From Endomychus coccineus (lineage: Eukaryota > Arthropoda > Insecta > Coleoptera > Endomychidae), in the NCBI GenBank assembly GCA_958510875.1, contig OY294070.1, positions 119,578,703 through 119,642,702 of the forward strand: a DNA stretch of 64,000 nt, given 5' to 3'. The notes below the pieces were generated by a model. The model did no database searches. It saw only the letters and a program-made list of their open reading frames with translations, and had not been told where the DNA came from. Shown piece by piece: positions 36,001 through 48,046 of the stretch (position 1 is its first letter; the number at the start of each line of letters is the position of its first letter). The position numbers were made by a program, and so were the translations under genes.

Positions 36001-39000
36001 TTTCGAGCAAAATCGATGGTTTTTTGCAATTTGCGGGGTCACCCCTGAACCAATCGGATTCATCCGCCGCTCATTTTTTCCGTCTTTTCACGGCGCATAA
36101 GTCTATTAATTTTATTCTTTTTAACTCAATCCGACGATGTCCGACGCAAAAGACTGGTTTTGGTCATTTTACCATTTTTTTTTTTGGACCATTGGCGACG
36201 AACTTCAATTTGTATCATAATTATCCACTTAAGGCAATTTTTTCTCCAAACTTAGAATTAAGCAAACATTACCGACATTTATTGCTAATTCTATCACACT
36301 GTTGGTTATCTGGCGCAATTGCTGCGATGTCGTCGGAGAATGCAGTAGCCCCGACAAGGTGATAAAAGAAATATTCATATATTATTTATTTTCAAACCTT
36401 TCTTCACCTTTTCCCGCTTCGACGTACAGACAGATTGAAATTTATAAGCCAGTAATTGATCATTGTGCATAGCATTGGACCGCCTTTGCCGAATATCATG
36501 CTCATTCAATCATGATCTGCATAAACCCTTAACAGTACACTGACAAATTTTGATACTATTTTAGAGCCTTCGCACCCCCGGCGTACATGAGCCATATACA
36601 TGAATTACTTACCAGTTCTAGTAATCGATTTACAAAGAACCTCAATACTTCTGGAACTGTCGGGGACAATCACCTTGAACTTCACCATTCGCCCATCAGA
36701 AACTAGGCCCCTTTCTATAGCTCTACTCAGGACTGTAGTGTCTATGTTGCCACCAGACACTATTAGGCCAACTTTTTTACCTTTCAGATCATCTAATTGT
36801 CCAGACAATATACCAGCAAGTGCTGCAGCACCGGCACCTTCCACGATAGCTTTTTCGCATTCCAATAGACGCAAAATCGATATCGCAATAACATCTTCTT
36901 TAATCGTTATAATTCTATCTAAATGATCTTTGATAGTTTCAAATACGTTACCACCTATCCTGGCAACAGCTAAACCGTCGGCCAACGTGCTTGTTACTTG
37001 AACTGGGACAGGTTTTCCCACTTTGAGAGCTTCAGTTAGGCAACTTGCTCTCTCAGGTTCAACACCGATTATTTTGCAATCTTTATTCAGAGCCATCATA
37101 GTCGGTATCACACCGCCAATAATTCCTCCGCCTCCTACAGGACATATAATAGCTTCTAAGTCTGGAACGTCCTCCCACATTTCCAGTCCTATGGTACCTT
37201 CAAAAAATAAAAAACCTACTGATATTTATGGTTTTCTCATATTGTAACATTATATTTGAAGGTTGTGAATCTTTATGTTATCTCTGCTCAATAAAATAAA
37301 GCGCTACAATCACTCTATTTTCCCAGCACAGATAATGATTATTTTCCCGGTGCGATTGAAGATACATTTTATTTTTAAATATACGAGAATAAGGCTGAAA
37401 AGACACCACCTCCTAATATGTAGAATTATTTGTATAGGAAACTTATTGAAATCATTTGAATAACAGTGGATGAAGCAATAAAAATTAACCCACTATCATT
37501 GTCGTAAGAGATACAACGACATCGTTTCATTGAACTTTTCTATTCGATCAAATAGATTCCAAAAATGATCCCTGTCTCTGAAAAATAATATTGATTGCAG
37601 CTCTCTTAACTCGCTTCAGGGTGATCTGCTTATTATTGATATTGAATTATCTTCATTTGGTAGTTTCGATCATTGGCGAATGGACCCATAGTTTTCACTA
37701 ATAGACTGTTTAGTTCATTTTTCTTGTTCAGATACAATATAAATACAAAAAATATATGGAAGAATACCTCACAGAAGTGCGGAGCACGTCAGGTTGAAGT
37801 TTCATATAAATATGAATTACAATACATTTGTCATCGTAAATAAAAATAACAGTGAATTAACAGATTAAAATGTGTATAGGTCCAGTACATTAGAATGGAA
37901 ACGATACATATCGACATGACTAAAGTTACTTAGAATACTTAGAAATAGGAATAGCTCAAATATCTCTGTCCGTAAAATATTCAGTCAGTGAGTGAAGGTT
38001 CGTTTTATAAGTAGAGATTTAAAATTGTTCTTGAGATGGTTTAATGGTAATTTTTTCAATGATTAGGGAATTTTATTATAAATTCTTCTACGCTATATGG
38101 TCATTTTTCTGGAGATATGTATAATTAAGTTTATTTCGGATGTAGTTATTTTTGTCTTGTATTATGATGATTCTTGGCCTCTTACTGAATTTGATGAGTA
38201 AAGCTAACTGCTTCATAAATGTATAGACTTGATAAAGTAAGTATATTATTTCCTATAAATATTTCGTTCATTGAGAAAAGTTGAAGATGCCTCTGAGACA
38301 TCTTTTTTGAGTGCGGAACACTCGCTCTACATTACTAGAATTACCCCAAAAAATTATCCCATATCTCAATGTTAACTTCACAAACGCATGATAAGCAGTT
38401 AACGCTGCTCAGTGTTCCCTAAGACTGAAATGTTTTGGGGCAAAGCAATATGTTGATAACGTTCTCACTACTTTATTTACTTGTTCATACCAATCTAATC
38501 GCGAATCAATAATTATACCTAAAAAAGTGGTATGGGTTACGTACGCCAAATCAGTAACGGTATCAGAAGAAGTGCTCTTAATGGTCGATGTATATCCAAA
38601 ATTGAGGACCTGAGTTTCATCTTTATCCAAGTATCTTTTATTTTGTGAAACCAGTCTTCATCAGTATCAATAATTTGGAATATTTTCCTTTCTAGAACAA
38701 CAAACTGTTGTAGGTATTGTTTCAGTGATGCAGGTAGGTCATTTTTATATGGTACGGAGAGGAGTGGACCCAATATGGAGCCTTGAGGGACACCCACATG
38801 AGTTCCCTGTATCTCTGACTTCATCTGCTCACCATTTGCCATTTTAGAAATGACATACTGTGATCTATCTAGTGAGTATGACTGAATTAAATTAAATACC
38901 ACTCCTCTGAAACCTAGCATTTCCAGTTTATTCAATAGAATGTTATGATCTACACTATCGAATGCCTTGCTTATGTCTAGGCATATTAGGGAAATTTCGA

Positions 39001-41758
39001 TTTCATTATTTAGTGCTTTTCACGTAGCACCTTACCGCAGTTCTTAGTGTAATTATAACATTTATATGGCGAGACGGCAGGAATAGTTTTAGCTTCACAC
39101 CAACCTGCTGCTAGAATATTATATTTGGTCCATCTCAAGTTTTAAACACAGCCGACTATAATTCAAGCCGGGAAGTAAGAAAGGCAACATCGCATATCGT
39201 CTTAAGTATAGTCCGTTGCTATACGAAGAAAGAAGGCCACTACTGTAGTTTTAATACAGTTCATTCATAGACCGGCCGACTTACACCATTTCTCTGTAAT
39301 CTTAAACCCTTCTTGGATGATATCTTATAGAGTGCTCTCGAAGGAACGTTGAACAAACTCCATCCAGATGGATGGGTATAAATACAACCTTTGCCCTAAT
39401 CCGGATTCGGAGGATATACCACAAAGGCTACTGCTATAGATCCTCATGAGTGTTGAGGTATTTCCTCCAATTCCTCTCTGTAGAAGGGCAAAGAAAACAT
39501 CGTCATTCCGGAGCCTTCTATGAATTGAAGGACTTGATTGCCCAAAGGAGTCTGTGCAAATTTTCGTGGCCTTACCCCTAAACGTTCAACGATTTTCGAA
39601 ATTGTTGAACCATTTTAATATGCACTCATCATTAGGTGGTACTTCATCAGATTCTATGATAAATTTTCTTCTGGCTTGTACAATGGATTTGGTTTCATCA
39701 TAATAAACGACGTTTGTTTTTCCCTGTCAGAAGATATCATCTATTTTCATTTACCGTGAAATAAGAACATATTATTCCACTCATTGTACGTGAGATAAGG
39801 AGTTATTACCGCACGCCATTTTTTTCTCACTGCTTTCTAATCAATCGAATTCGATCAATGAGAAGAACAGCAATGTGGTTACCAAAGAAACGAAGCGTTT
39901 CTACCCAATTTTTTAAACCGTCATGGTAATTATTAGTTTCAATGTTCAGAATTTTCCAATAAATGACAAATTTTAAAATATAATAACCGCTTTTTTACGG
40001 GAGCAGATGAACATTGTACAATATACGAGTGGGAACACTTTACGTACTTTTATGCTATTACCCAACTCATGCTACGTACTCGTTTGTGCATATTTCGCAC
40101 GCGTGCGTAAAGAACTCATATCCCACTTTTACCGTAATAATTCTTAACAAGAGGTTGCATTTAAAAAATCAATAGAGGAACATAGAGGAAAATTAAAAAA
40201 AAGTTCTAGTTCAAACAAAACTTGCCTCATTTTAAAGCATTTCTGGGAAAATCGTATGTATCTATCTATATTCGTTCAAAAGTTTTGAGCTCTTGGAAAA
40301 TACCGAAACAAGAATAGAACATCCACTCTTGTTCATAACAGTATCTTCCAATCAAGCGCCTAACTTTGAGGTGCACAACTTACGGAAAGCTCAAGGAATC
40401 TTATGTGGAAATAACAAAAGGTATCAACAGTTCTGAGTGTGGTCTAGAGTAAATAGACACTCACCTTCACCAGCCATTATATTTTCGCACGCACGCTTTA
40501 ATAGAGCTCATATCCCACTTATATTCTTATAATTATTCCCAAGACGTTCCATTTGAAAGAATCAATAGAGAAAAAGTGAAAAAAATCGCCATTTGTGGCG
40601 AAAATGTTCGACATGTCATTTTAAAGCTTTTCTGAGAAATTCGTATGTACCTATCTTTTATTCGTTTAAAAGTTTTGAGCTCTTGAAATACCTGAACTAA
40701 AATAGGACACCCAGTATATAAGGATATTGCCCATAACATTTTCTTCCAACCAAGCGCCTAATTCTGAGGTTTACAAATTCTGGAAAACTCAGGTCATCAA
40801 CAGTTCTGAATGTGGTCTAGAGTGAATAGGCACTCACCTTGACCAGCAATTATATATTCGCACGCGTGCGTTAATAGAAGTCATATCCCACTCATATCAT
40901 AATAATTATTCAAAAGATGATCCATTTCAAAAAATCAATAGAGAAGAAGTGAAAAAACATTTGTGGCGAAAAAGCTCGAGAGCATTTTAAAGCATTTCTG
41001 GGAAATTCGTATACACCTATCTTTTATTCGTTTAAAAGTTCTGAGCTCTTGAAATACTGGATCTAAAATAGGACACCAAGTATATAAGGTTATTGCCCAT
41101 AACATTTTCTTCCAACCAAGCATCTAATACTACTGTTGGGAAACACAAGGAATCTTATAAGGAAGTAAAAAAGGTTTCAACAGTTCTGAGTGTGGTCTAG
41201 AGAGAATAGACACTCACCTTGACCAGCCATTATATGAGGATGATCGTAGCCATTAATAAACAATAATCCATGCTCTCGGCCATACTCGTAGGCGTAGGCT
41301 TTCGACTCCTCATAATGGTTCCCTTTCAAGATGACATTTCCGTGATAACTGATACATTTTTGAACTTTCATAACAGGTGCTATTATTGGCATTATAACTG
41401 TAACAGGGATCCCTAAATCATATCCGTGATAGCAGCACGCTTGAGCAAAATTTCCTGAAGATGCGGCAATTATACCTTTTTTTCTTTGTTCTTTGGACAA
41501 CTGAAGGAACGTGTTTCTGGCTCCCCTGTCTTTGAAACTACCGGTAGCTTGCATAAACTCTTTCTTCAAATATATCTCCATGCCGGTTAACGTGCTAAGA
41601 TGTGCCGATCTGGTGCATGGAGTTCGTACAACACCATGTTTTATATTGAAAGCAGCTGTTGCAACATTATTGAATGATATTGTCTTAGGATTATCTGGAT
41701 CACAAAATGGATCATCTAATGTTGCTGGCCCCTGTTTTGCCTCGTCTGTACCCGCCAT
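33027..41758 (-). CDS. Threonine dehydratase paralogue B
   Basis: Exons 41758-41218 (ATG in a good context, donor GTGAGT), 37197-36613 (acceptor TTTGAAG, donor GTAAGT) and 33226-33027 (acceptor TTTCTAG), phase 1 junctions, about 441 residues. PLP lysine K76 in SFKDRGA, loop PVGGGGIIGG, LADGLAV, SGGNIDT, ACT-type end with VKVICETRNYEHG. It would deaminate threonine (or serine) to the 2-oxo acid. The pocket motif is SSGNF: the usual His after the PLP-contacting Asn is Phe (residue 104). The ACT segment at the end of exon 2 also departs from the relatives (PDSSRSIEVL where A and C have DRPG), and the tail is the shortest of the three. The 4.0-kb first intron contains two extra copies of its own donor region. 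Confidence 0.88.
33240..34790. other. Intron 2 of dehydratase B, right part
   Basis: No gene. A ~300-bp stretch at 33639-33938 reads on the minus strand with a PVSKADSVMSQRRFSKDNLF segment, perhaps a transposon scrap of unknown type. Confidence 0.3.
34790..35190. repeat. GC-richer island inside intron 2 of dehydratase B
   Basis: About 400 bases are clearly richer in G and C than the flanks and carry a 71-codon minus frame without recognised motif. Probably an inserted retroelement 5' region or SINE-like sequence; no tRNA-type A/B boxes could be confirmed. Confidence 0.35.
35200..36590. repeat. Intron 2 of dehydratase B, left part, with unidentified repeat
   Basis: 35690-36370 has a distinct texture beginning with a GCGCGGCGGCTCTCAC segment and TTCCCGAGATATTG, then phrases like CAAAAGAGCAAGAGTTATGA, the style of a dispersed non-coding repeat. 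A 112-codon plus frame inside is not supported. Nothing else recognised. Confidence 0.35.
37200..38400. other. Intron 1 of dehydratase B, near exon 2
   Basis: AT-rich, no gene or repeat recognised. Confidence 0.35.
38409..39010 (-). pseudogene. Non-LTR RT fragment (Jockey-like)
   Basis: Minus strand from about 39010: ISLICLDISKAFDSVDHNIL, LNKLEMLGFRG, then GVPQGSILGPLLSVPYKNDL, and after a break TTFLGIIIDSRLDW. These are RT blocks 2a to 5 in order; the Y/F-x-DD block is lost to a frameshift or deletion. Lies in intron 1 of dehydratase B on the same strand. Confidence 0.75.
39110..39640 (-). pseudogene. R1-type RT fragment
   Basis: Broken minus-strand frames contain DIIQEGFKITEKWCKSAGL followed by a KTTVVAF block, the region after the catalytic site in R1/TRAS-like RTs. 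A different family from the fragment immediately to its left. Confidence 0.5.
40098..41218 (-). repeat. Three tandem units carrying the exon 1 donor of dehydratase B
   Basis: Units of about 370-390 bp lie head to tail and end in the genuine exon 1 boundary at 41218. Each contains CTTTTATTCGTTTAAAAGTT-like sequence, then ATTCTGAGTGTGGTCTAGAG-like sequence, then the last ~18 exon bases with the splice donor. Extra donors with intact GTGAGT are at 40464 (AAG before it) and 40837 (CAAG before it). Units are separated by GCACGCGTGCG-type palindromes. The duplications stop 18 bases into the exon, so they add donors but no coding exon. Confidence 0.85.
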
Positions 41759-41799
41759 TATTCTCGTTTACAACAGATATTAGCTCTATTCTACTACGA

Positions 41800-42180
41800 C
41801 ATCTTCACTTCAAATTTTGACAAAATGGTGATAATCGATAAAATTTCACAAAATCAGTGGACGGAATCATAGAATCAGTAATTCCGTTAATGGACTATTA
41901 TGAAGGGAAATTTTGGTGTTGAGAAGATAATTGATAGAATGCATAAAAATTAGTAGATGCTATTGCTTCGCCAAAAAGTATCTATTTTGTAGCATTTACT
42001 TTTACATAGAACTATCTGCTTCACCTGAGAAGTACATTGTGCGGTACAAAAGAAGTACCTAATACTGAATTGAAGTATCTTGTAGTACGTGCGCATCACG
42101 TGTCATCACAATCGTGTTAGAACTATTTTTTCAATTGCCTGCATTACTGCATTCACATCAGTCTTAAATTACTAAACTTC
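41800..42180. other. 5' flank of dehydratase B
   Basis: Upstream of the ATG at 41758. No promoter element singled out; no repeat recognised. Confidence 0.3.
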
Positions 42181-42184
42181 ATAG

Positions 42185-44565
42185 GGGAAGTATGGGAAAA
42201 TAGTGAATCTGTTCGATCACATCAATTCCGATATAACTGCGTCAAACCATACTCTTATGGACGAGAAATTCGATTCTACCATTACTTTTCACCTGAGGAA
42301 ACATGTTGCAGCTTTCCGGAATCCTAAATTTTGGCCATTACATAATTACACTAGAAAATCACATTTGACAAAGAATAATACACACTAAATTGGTATTCAC
42401 AACCTTCTGAGATCAGATAGAACAAGTTCTATCGGTTGAATGTTCCCCCGGGAATTTTCGCATTATCCAAAATTTCATAAGGGGTAGTAAGTATGGAAAG
42501 ATAGTGAATCTGGCCGATCTCATCAATTCCGATATAGCTGCGTCAATTCATACTCTCATGAATGAGAAATTCGATTCTTCCATTAGTTTTCACCTCAGAC
42601 TCTCAGGAAACATATTGTGACTTTCCAGAACCTTGAATTTTGGCCATCCCTTAGATAATTACACCAGTGGCGGCTCGTGAATTTTTGAGAGAGGAGGCTG
42701 GACATAAAACGTTTTTGTAAAAATATTCACTATTCACAGCCTTTTAACCTTTGCACAGCGACCCTACCAGCTACTCCAGTGACAAAATTAATTGTTACCC
42801 AGCAAGATCCAACGTGGAGGTATAGAGTTTCTCTTGCCAACAAATTTTTTTGTTCGTTTTTTGTCTTTTATTTTTTTTGGTTTCTTAATATTTTTTCTTT
42901 TTTTTGGAATTTTTCATATTTTGTTTTTTTTCATCAATTTTATTAACTTTTTTCATATATTGACAGAACTCTACGGTCTTTAGTTTGCGAAAAATGATCA
43001 ATAAAAACTTCAATTCATGTACATCGGAAAATCGAATCTCAATTTGACCTTTAATAGTATCTAAAATTTCATAAAAAAGTTGTTTATAATGTAGTTTCTT
43101 GTCTACCAAATTATATGTTTTCCTCCTTTTCGCGGGAGGAGCCTCATCAGTTGAAAAATTTTCAAATAAAATATTAAAATGAAATTCTGTATTACGGAAA
43201 CTTGAAATTTTTCCAATGAGATGTTTCAAACGATCTCTTGAATAAATTATATCAGTGAATTTATGTTGTAAAATTTGAAAAATAAGATCAGTTTGTTCAA
43301 ATATTAATTTAAAATTATCAAGAAAAAACAAAAATTCTTCATTTTCTAAATAAGATTTCAAACCAACAGCAGCATTTAATGAAACCTGATCTGTTGAAAA
43401 GTCATCACTGTTTAATACAAAATCAAATGTTTCAATTAATTTGTCTTTATTTTTATGGATGGTAAATACTGCACGTGATGTAAAATTCCATCGAGTTGGA
43501 GCATTACAGGGAAATCAATGATTTTTTTTGAAACTTCGTCTTGTCAATAGGTACTACTATTAGTATTAACAATGATCGATTTTGATAGTTACCTGACATT
43601 ACTAATCCTTTCAAATCCGGTAAAGGCCGTTTATTTAAAAGAAACATTTTTATCATATATTAATTCACTAAATGGATTCTCTAAAAGGCAGCAACTAACT
43701 CACTAACACTCATTTTAAATTTACAACAGACAACAATCTAACCTTACTTCGCGTGGCGTGACAACACATAAACAAGCACTGACTGACCTACTCAGCAGTC
43801 GGCAGAACGCACGTCTCGTATTTCATAGATTGCTAGCGGCTGACGCAGGCTAGCCTCCAGAGGGTGTTGCCATTTTCGCTGATTTACCCAGTTGGCGTTC
43901 GGACTGGTCGGAAAAACTGCAACTGCGTTGAACAACACATGCTCAGCGTTTGAAATATATAGAGAGTCTAGCCTCAGGGCACTGTTGCCAGATTAAAGAT
44001 AACTACTGAGAACGGGGAATTAATTGTAAAATTTTAAAAATTATCAGAGAAACAGGAAATAAAATGGAGAATGATCATTAAGATAAATTGATGAGGAGGC
44101 TGAGCCTCCTTAGCCTCCTTCGAGGAGCCGCCACTGAATTACACTATAAAATCACATTTGACATGAATAATACACCCGAAATTGGTATCCACAACCTCCT
44201 GAGATCAGATAGAACAAGTTCTATCAGTAACATGAACCTTCGGGAGTTTTCGCATTTCCCAAAATTTCATGAGGGGCAAGTATAGAAAAATAGCGAATCA
44301 GGTCGATCTCATCAATTTCGATATAACTGCGTCAAATTATACTCTCATGGATGAGAAATTTGATTCTACCATTTGTTTTCACTTCGGACTCTCAGGAAAC
44401 ATGTTGCAGCTTTCCGGAACCCTAAATTTTGGTCATAATTACACTATATGATCACATTTGACATGAATAATATACCCGAAATTGGTATCCACAACCTTCT
44501 GAGATCAGATAGAATAAGTTCAATCAGTTACATGAAACCGGGAATTTTCGCATTTTCCAAAATGA
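42185..44565. repeat. Three tandem ~295-bp satellite-like units, one split by a hAT
   Basis: Units begin near 42185, 42481 and 44272 with AAATAGTGAATC-type sequence, contain CATCAATTCCGATATAACTG and AACATGTTGCAGCTTTCCGG, and end near TTCGCATTTTCCAAAAT. The second unit is interrupted by the hAT element at 42665-44136 and continues after it without loss. Confidence 0.85.
42657..44144 (-). mobile_element. hAT element, 1472 bp, with 8-bp target-site duplication
   Basis: Element 42665-44136 has terminal inverted repeats starting CAGTGGCGGCTC at both ends and is bracketed by the direct 8-bp duplication AATTACAC (42657-42664 and 44137-44144), the hallmark of hAT insertion. Inside on the minus strand, 43515-42885 encodes part of a DUF4371/ZMYM-type transposase (APTRWNFTSRAVFTIHKNKD, then FLFFLDNFKLIFEQTDLIFQ, and a KRRK cluster) with no other domains, so it is an internally deleted, non-autonomous copy. 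Confidence 0.92.
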
Positions 44566-45257
44566 TCACTAATTACAACAATTTTGTAACTACATGGGAG
44601 ACAATCATATTGGCGGCACCACAATATTTCCTCCAGACATTTGGGCTGCAAATACAGGAAGTTTGCGAATCCAAATATTTTTCAAAGCTTAAGATTCATT
44701 TGAATAAAATTGCTCGAATTGTCAATTGCTCGCAGAGCAGATAGAAAATTGCATATGGAAAATTGCTCGAATTAAATTATGAAAATTTTCAATAAAACTA
44801 ACAAACGAAAGATTTCATAGATTTTTATTTGCATTTATTTGTTTTGTTGTAAAATACCGAATCTAAAATATTACAATCATTATATGAAAAATGAATTCCT
44901 AAAAGTTATAGTAGAATATCAAATGGAAGTATGAATACTGTCGAACTCCAAGCGGTAATGTTATTTGGGAATGTTTCACAGGTTAGTCTTAACTATTTTA
45001 GGAATACTGGGTTAGTATCTGTAAGTTTGTTATGCTCTAATATAACAAGAAGTGAAAACTGAGAAACCTCTAAGTAATATGGTGAAATAGAGAAAATATC
45101 ATCCGCCAGGTATATCTACAGAGATATAAACATCTACAGGAGTTCCGAAATTTTGTTCTCTATTCTATTTAATAAACTCTAAGAGTTCACACTGTGGATA
45201 CACTATAACACTATACCTAAGAAACAATCACCGTTATTCACTAAACATGCTATTAAA

Positions 45258-45300
45258 GTATTAAGCAGCTTTCAGCTACCAAGTAGCCATCATCAGAGTA
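45258..45300 (-). ncRNA. Hammerhead-like motif with compensatory helix III change
   Basis: TACT, CTGATGA, stem GGCTAC/GTAGCT, GAAA, then AGCTGCT where other copies have AGGTCCT. The third and fifth bases changed together (G/C to C/G), preserving pairing. Helix I is weakened (AATA instead of AGTA). Part of a solo Penelope terminal repeat at about 45180-45380. Confidence 0.55.
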
Positions 45301-45933
45301 AGCCAACTTAGAAATTAAAATGTGCATGTTTAAATACTATCAGGAATTGAAAAAGAAAACAAGGTATTACCCTTCAACAATAATTCTAGTGAATAAGGGT
45401 CAATGTTTCTCATTTACAAGACTAGTCTATTTGTAAAACTCGACAAACTTTCCATTCGAATATTTTCGAGCAATTTTCTATTATAAGAATTTAACATTCA
45501 CGCAATTGTTTTGCGAGGAATTGGTTTCGAGCAATTGTTTTGATAAACTCACCCAGAATCCAGAGATCTCTCATCAGTATTAGAAAAAATTGAGACAATA
45601 TCGAGCAAGTTCTTCAGATTCTATTTTCTCAATTTGTTTTGTTTTCCGTTACCAACGGAAATTTTAAGAATATATTGGAAAGTGTTTTGAATGATTGATA
45701 TTTTTTTATGATTCTTTGAATTCATTCAATAATGGTTTGAGTAATTTCTCTACATTCTGAGAGGTAACAGTGATCGGAAGACATTGCCATGTCCTTTTCA
45801 ATTCAGGATCACTTTCAATAATAAAAATTCGAATTGTAAGATACAAAATTCAATGTGGAGCTTGTCTTAAATGCTATATTGCATTTTAGCTTGTTCTTGA
45901 AAACACTAATGAATACTAAAAATACTATTAAAC

Positions 45934-45975
45934 TACTAAGGACCTTTAGGCTAACAAGTAGGTATCATCAGAGTA
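45934..45975 (-). ncRNA. Broken hammerhead-like motif after a Penelope remnant
   Basis: CTGATGA is kept, but GAAA reads TAAA and stem II no longer pairs well. It sits just downstream, on the same strand, of the endonuclease remnant at 46019-46290. Confidence 0.5.
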
Positions 45976-46018
45976 AACTAACTAAGGGGGTTATCCTCAA
46001 CTGGAGGTGAATCTGAAT

Positions 46019-46290
46019 TCAATAAATTATTTTTCGCTTATTCATTTCCGTCCGTTCAAAATTACCTAGATCGACCTTCCTTGGGTAATGAGGTGTCGTA
46101 TATTCAAAACGTGTTGTTGATGATTTTTTTACAATATTATTTCCCTTCATATGTGGAGAATCTTCTTTAAAACTAGTTAAAAGGTTCCTTCTAGTCGAAC
46201 CCACATTGCGTTTGGAACACGACTCACAATCAATTTTCTAGATTCCAGATTTGTCCAAATCGATTTTTGTGAAAAATTGAATACCTCAAG
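46019..46290 (-). pseudogene. Penelope endonuclease remnant
   Basis: Minus strand reads a KIDCESCSKR block, then VGSTRRNLLTSFKED and a LGNFERTEMNKRK end; equivalent to the intact-looking segment at 49.7-50.0 kb but shortened and frameshifted. Confidence 0.65.
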
Positions 46291-46299
46291 CCGCACATC

Positions 46300-46820
46300 G
46301 TTATTTTGAACTGTTTAAAATATACAGGATATTTTTCAATTTCATCTGTTATTTATTGATGAATATTATTTGTTCCAGTAAAGACATTCTTGAAGTACTT
46401 TTTTGAAGGAATCAAATTATGTCTCTAGTTTTTTCTAAATGTGTTAAAGCTATAACTCAAACTTTTATTTTTTCTTATATTTTTGCATAATTGTTTTTAA
46501 AATAAATTTCTTTCCAAATGAGTATAATACTTGCAACTTTTCTTTTTAAACTTTTATTTTATTGCTGTTTTTAAAATACTATAGATGCATTCTGAAATCT
46601 GGGGTGCCATGCTTGAAAAATGAAACAAAATATCCTTACAACTGTTATGAAATAAATAATGCCTATTTTTTAGTAATTTATTGTTCATTGATGAATTTAG
46701 AACAAACTTAATAAAAAATCAAAACCCATGAATAGATTGAACAATACGAAATAATGAGAGCCAACACTGTAACCTTAAAATTATATTATTAAAATTATTT
46801 ACATGCTTTCATATTGTCCA
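46300..46820. other. Gene-free AT-rich spacer
   Basis: Nothing recognised. Confidence 0.3.
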
Positions 46821-46829
46821 TTTAAATGA

Positions 46830-47055
46830 CTTCGTTGCCTGAGATGATTAACAGCAAATTAATTTATACCGCATGTATTGATTCAAAAGCATGTGGCAGA
46901 GCAGCTTCCAACTCTTCTCGCGAATCAGGATGGCGCTTATATATGAGGTCCTTTATTCTTCCCCAGAGGAGCCTAAGATCGGTGATCTTGGCGGCCAATG
47001 AACAGGGTTCCGGTTGCCAACCCTATTATCCCCAAATTGTTGGTCTAAAAATATA
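46830..47055 (-). pseudogene. Mariner/Tc1-like transposase scrap
   Basis: Broken minus-strand frames give WPPRSP-type sequence near 46990-47010 followed by a GPHI- and SCSATCF-like C-terminal stretch, resembling the end of a mariner-group transposase. Frames shift at least once; weak. Confidence 0.35.
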
Positions 47056-47059
47056 ATAT

Positions 47060-47740
47060 GTGCAATATGACAAAATGCTTCATCTTGTTGACAGTATACT
47101 TGTTCAATTTACACTAATGGCAAAGCATCCATAAGTGGTTCAATGAATTTCCAGATATCGCACTGCTGCTGTAAGGTTACCCTCAAAGATATAGGGACCA
47201 ATAAGCTTTCCTCTAAAAATACCGGCCTTGATTTTGTATCTGAATTTTTGTATGTGAACTTTCAAATTGTAGGAATCATATCAGTCCATATGATGTTCAG
47301 GGCGGAATTTGTGTTTCAGGCACATTTTCAACTTGTGAACTTCTCTTACACTATACGATCTGAATTTTTTTCTTGAATTTGCAGATCAGCAGTTATTGGA
47401 ATACATGTATTACTGCTTCTTACATAACTAAAGATTGGGTTGGTTTTGAAATTCCCCCAAAATTAATTCTTCTAATTCTCGTTTTCTATTTCTTGCTTCA
47501 AATATTCTGAGACTTGGTTTTTCAAACGAACCGTGGGTAAGTAGGCTTAGATGCAATCTAGAGAACATATCTCATTAAAGATTGCTGGCAACATGTGCAT
47601 CTTCCATGTGATTCCCAATAATACATGTCAAATTTTTAATTGTTTTCATACATTTTAAACAAAACAGGAAAATCTTCTTATAACTTCAAAACTCGCTTCA
47701 AAATAGTTATTTTTGTATTAAGTGCGCAAAATGAGTGTTT
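47060..47740. other. Gene-free spacer
   Basis: No gene or repeat recognised. Confidence 0.3.
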
Positions 47741-47742
47741 TT

Positions 47743-47820
47743 TTAATGGCACATGAGAGTGTTAATTTTTGGCCGAGACCGCAGGTCAAGACCAAAAATT
47801 CTCTCTAATGTGCCATGAAA
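47743..47820. repeat. Long imperfect hairpin before the recombinase gene
   Basis: ATGGCACATGAGAG...TTTTTGG is matched by CCAAAAATTCTCTCTAATGT GCCAT around a ~20-base loop containing CGAGACCGCAGGTC. Arms of about 25 bases with few mismatches. It lies 230 bases upstream of the tyrosine recombinase start and may be an element end. Confidence 0.6.
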
Positions 47821-48046
47821 ACATGAATTTTGTACACGAAATACAAACAACATTTTTTGTACAACTGTGAATGTGAATTTACATCGTCTGAAATATATTG
47901 AAAATAAATACTTCCAATACAATTTCACAGCATCCAGTGGTCTTTCTGTGTCGTTATTATGGAAACGGTTTGTTGGCACGCCGCGTGTTTGACTGTTTGA
48001 CTGTGTTTGCTCGTAGTTGCTTCAATTTCAAGTTATTTTCAAGAAA

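Noticed and set aside
42185..44565. CRISPR-like array
   Set aside because: Units are ~295 bp with no short regular repeat-spacer pattern, and the sequence is eukaryotic.
47743..47979. 78-codon minus frame over the hairpin
   Set aside because: It is produced by reading through the inverted repeat; no domain or start context.
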